A DNA stretch of 6,439 bases, taken from assembly GCA_012841005.1 (NCBI GenBank), contig DUVO01000339.1:1-6439 (forward strand), in the 5' to 3' direction. A program made the position numbers and the translations under genes. This document shows positions 5,220 through 6,439 of this stretch, piece by piece. Under the pieces are notes generated by a model. The model made no database searches, was not told the origin of the DNA, and was given only the letters and a program-made list of their open reading frames with translations. Position 1 is the stretch's first letter, and each line of letters begins with the position of its first letter. The DNA is from Bacillota bacterium. GTDB taxonomy: Bacteria; Bacillota; DTU030.

Positions 5220-6342
5220 CCAGCATCCAGGCCACCAGGCGGCCGTTCTCCTGGGCCCGTTCCACCAGTTCTCTGCCCTTCTCCCGCAGCCGGTTTCCCC
5301 GCTCCTTGCGCTCCTGCCAGGCGGACTGGACACAACTCTGCAGGGAGGCATAGGTCAGTTCGGAAACCTTTCCTGCCGCCGGTTGTGCCACCAGTTTGAG
5401 GAAATCCTCCACCTTCGGGTCGTAGATGAGACCCACCATGGGGACCCCCTGGACGGCGGCAAATATCAGGGCATGGAGGCGCATGCCGATGATCAGGTCC
5501 ATCTTTCCGGTAACGGCCAGGAGTTCCTGGGCCGAGTAGCTGCCCTCCAGGACCACGACCGGCTCCTTCATCAGGGCGGCCACTTCCCTGGCCACCGGCA
5601 GATCCACCGGTGCCTGGAGGGGAAGGAAGACGATCCCCACCCCGTATGTTGCCGCCAGCCAGTCGGCCGTTTTGGCCACAGCTTCCTTGTAGCCTTGATA
5701 ATCCCGCCACCGGCGTAAGGAAATGCCAACCAGGGGACGCTCCAGGTCAACCCCCTCCCGGGCCAGAATAGCTTCGGCCCGGGCCGCCGGCGCCGGTTCC
5801 AGGCAGAAGACCTGGTCTGCCGTTACCCGGATGGGAGGCTTTTGGACCCCCAATTCCAGCAGGGTTTCCCGGGAAGCAGCCTCCCGGACAGTGACCAGGT
5901 CGACCCGGTTGGCGATGAGGCCGGTGAGAAACCGGTTCCAGGGACGCCGGATGGGCCCCACCCCCTGGCCAAAGAACATCACCCTGGTGCCGCAGAGTTT
6001 GGCCAGGACCACAATGCCCAGGTAGTAAAGGAGGGACCGGGAACTGGTAACATCCTGCAGGATGCTGCCCCCGCCGCTGAGGAGGAGGTCACCCTGGCGC
6101 AGGGCCCCGATGATTCCCGGGATATCAGTCCGGGCCACAGCCCTGACCTGGTGCTGCGCTGCCGTCAGGGCCGGGTTGCCGGAAATGACCGTCAGCTGTA
6201 TCCGGGGTACAAAGCGCCGCAGTGAACCCACCATGGAGGTGAGGATGGCTTCATCACCGGCATTATTGAAACCAAAATAGCCGGAAATTACCACCCGGGG
6301 TTCCCGGTCCCTACCGGTTTTTTCCCTTTTCCTGATACCCAT
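5212..6342 (-). CDS. csaB: Polysaccharide pyruvyl transferase CsaB
   Basis: A 376-residue pyruvyl transferase (PF04230 type) that adds a pyruvate ketal from phosphoenolpyruvate to cell-wall polysaccharide, making the ligand bound by SLH domains of S-layer and other surface proteins. Motifs: ISGYFGFNNAGDEAIL at 19-34 (the family N-terminus), LLSGGGSILQD at 87-97, FFGQGVGPI at 123-131, ISLRRW at 207-212, LIIGMRLHAL at 283-292 with the conserved Arg-His pair, and YDPKVEDF at 307-314. There is no signal peptide; it acts in the cytoplasm. I chose ATG 6342, with a GGGGG purine run nine bases upstream, over ATG 6390: the extra 16 codons are encoded mainly by the heptamer repeat (SIVHCQLSIV) and fall outside the family. 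It is first in an operon with tagA. The pairing with a TagA-family enzyme supports a wall-polysaccharide role over exopolysaccharide pyruvylation. Confidence 0.92.
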   Translation of the reverse strand: MGIRKREKTGRDREPRVVISGYFGFNNAGDEAILTSMVGSLRRFVPRIQLTVISGNPALTAAQHQVRAVARTDIPGIIGALRQGDLLLSGGGSILQDVTSSRSLLYYLGIVVLAKLCGTRVMFFGQGVGPIRRPWNRFLTGLIANRVDLVTVREAASRETLLELGVQKPPIRVTADQVFCLEPAPAARAEAILAREGVDLERPLVGISLRRWRDYQGYKEAVAKTADWLAATYGVGIVFLPLQAPVDLPVAREVAALMKEPVVVLEGSYSAQELLAVTGKMDLIIGMRLHALIFAAVQGVPMVGLIYDPKVEDFLKLVAQPAAGKVSELTYASLQSCVQSAWQERKERGNRLREKGRELVERAQENGRLVAWMLGR

Positions 6343-6360
6343 GCCAAAACCCCCGTAAAC

Positions 6361-6392
6361 AATTGACAATTGACAATGGACAATTGACAATT
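6361..6392. repeat. Tandem heptamer array (AATTGAC)4, copy 2
   Basis: Units AATTGAC, AATTGAC, AATGGAC, AATTGAC, then a partial AATT. It matches 650-677 unit by unit except for one base in unit four. It lies 18 bases upstream of the chosen csaB ATG and would be transcribed into the csaB leader, where it also provides a misleading upstream ATG. It contains three TTGACA hexamers on the plus strand. Confidence 0.85.
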
Positions 6393-6397
6393 ATTAT
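6370..6397 (+). promoter_or_regulatory. Candidate rightward sigma-A promoter built on the heptamers
   Basis: TTGACA (6370-6375), inside the repeat, is followed after 16 bases by TATTAT (6392-6397), one mismatch from the -10 consensus. This would fire out of the window to the right. It could be fortuitous, because TTGACA is intrinsic to the repeat. Confidence 0.35.
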
Positions 6398-6398
6398 A
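6393..6398 (-). promoter_or_regulatory. Candidate -10 box for csaB-tagA
   Basis: The minus strand reads TATAAT here, a perfect -10, about 50 bases before the csaB ATG. The expected -35 position carries no recognisable hexamer (it falls in the TCGAA repeats), so an activator or another sigma factor may be needed, or the match is chance. It overlaps the plus-strand -10 candidate, so the two promoters would compete. Confidence 0.35.
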
Positions 6399-6411
6399 AA
6401 CCTATTCACCA

Positions 6412-6439
6412 TTTCGAATTTCGAAACTCGAACCTCGAA
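6412..6439. repeat. Tandem heptamer array (NNTCGAA)4
   Basis: Four 7-base units, TTTCGAA, TTTCGAA, ACTCGAA, CCTCGAA, run to the last base of the window and may continue. The core TCGAA is fixed and the first two bases vary. The period equals that of the AATTGAC array 20 bases away but the sequence is unrelated. Confidence 0.75.

Noticed and set aside
4732..5718. Plus-strand open frame of 328 codons
   Set aside because: His/Pro-rich antisense shadow spanning the junction of tagA and csaB, both of which are clear from motifs.
6343..6390. Longer csaB start at ATG 6390
   Set aside because: The added residues are encoded mainly by the heptamer repeat and extend beyond the family N-terminus; ATG 6342 has an upstream purine run and a better position.

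Overview
The window looks like chromosomal DNA of a GC-rich, low-copy-repeat-bearing Firmicute, most likely an anaerobic and possibly thermophilic spore-former of the Moorella/Desulfotomaculum type. The evidence is the purine-rich GGAGG ribosome sites before every solid gene, the use of GTG and TTG starts, a split two-subunit transketolase, a CsaB-type pyruvyl transferase (a cell-wall gene of S-layer Firmicutes), and a probable SPOCS/DUF3794 (spore-coat-associated) protein. The genus is an inference; no marker gene settles it.

Layout, left to right. 1-800: no intact gene. There is a proline- and lysine-rich reading frame that enters from the left edge, is broken once by TGA (417-419), and ends inside a heptamer repeat array (650-677). 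That array abuts a REP-like palindromic repeat (677-710), followed by a hairpin (740-764). 810-1955 (+): a 381-residue protein with a probable SPOCS domain and a long Pro/Ala/Lys-rich tail containing a duplicated nonapeptide and two internal ATGs with ribosome-site-like sequence. 1956-2292: a convergent intergenic stretch with a second copy of the REP-like repeat, strong hairpins, and a probable terminator. 2293-4093 (-): transketolase C-terminal and N-terminal subunits, a two-gene operon transcribed N then C. 4094-4473: its 380-base control region, with two tandem palindromes beside a candidate promoter. 4474-6342 (-): tagA/wecG-type glycosyltransferase and csaB-type pyruvyl transferase, transcribed csaB then tagA, with the csaB stop codon inside the tagA ribosome site. 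6343-6439: csaB leader with a second copy of the same heptamer array, overlapping promoter-like boxes on both strands, and a different heptamer array (NNTCGAA) running into the window edge.

Functionally there are two units on the minus strand. csaB and tagA act on secondary cell-wall polysaccharide: TagA-family enzymes add an amino-sugar to a lipid-linked precursor, and CsaB adds the pyruvate ketal that SLH-domain proteins bind. The transketolase pair acts in the non-oxidative pentose phosphate pathway and has its own control region. The SPOCS-like gene converges on them from the other strand. I saw no tRNA, rRNA, CRISPR array, transposase or other intact mobile-element gene. The most interesting material is non-coding: the two dispersed repeat families, the tandem palindromes upstream of transketolase, and the broken frame at the left edge.
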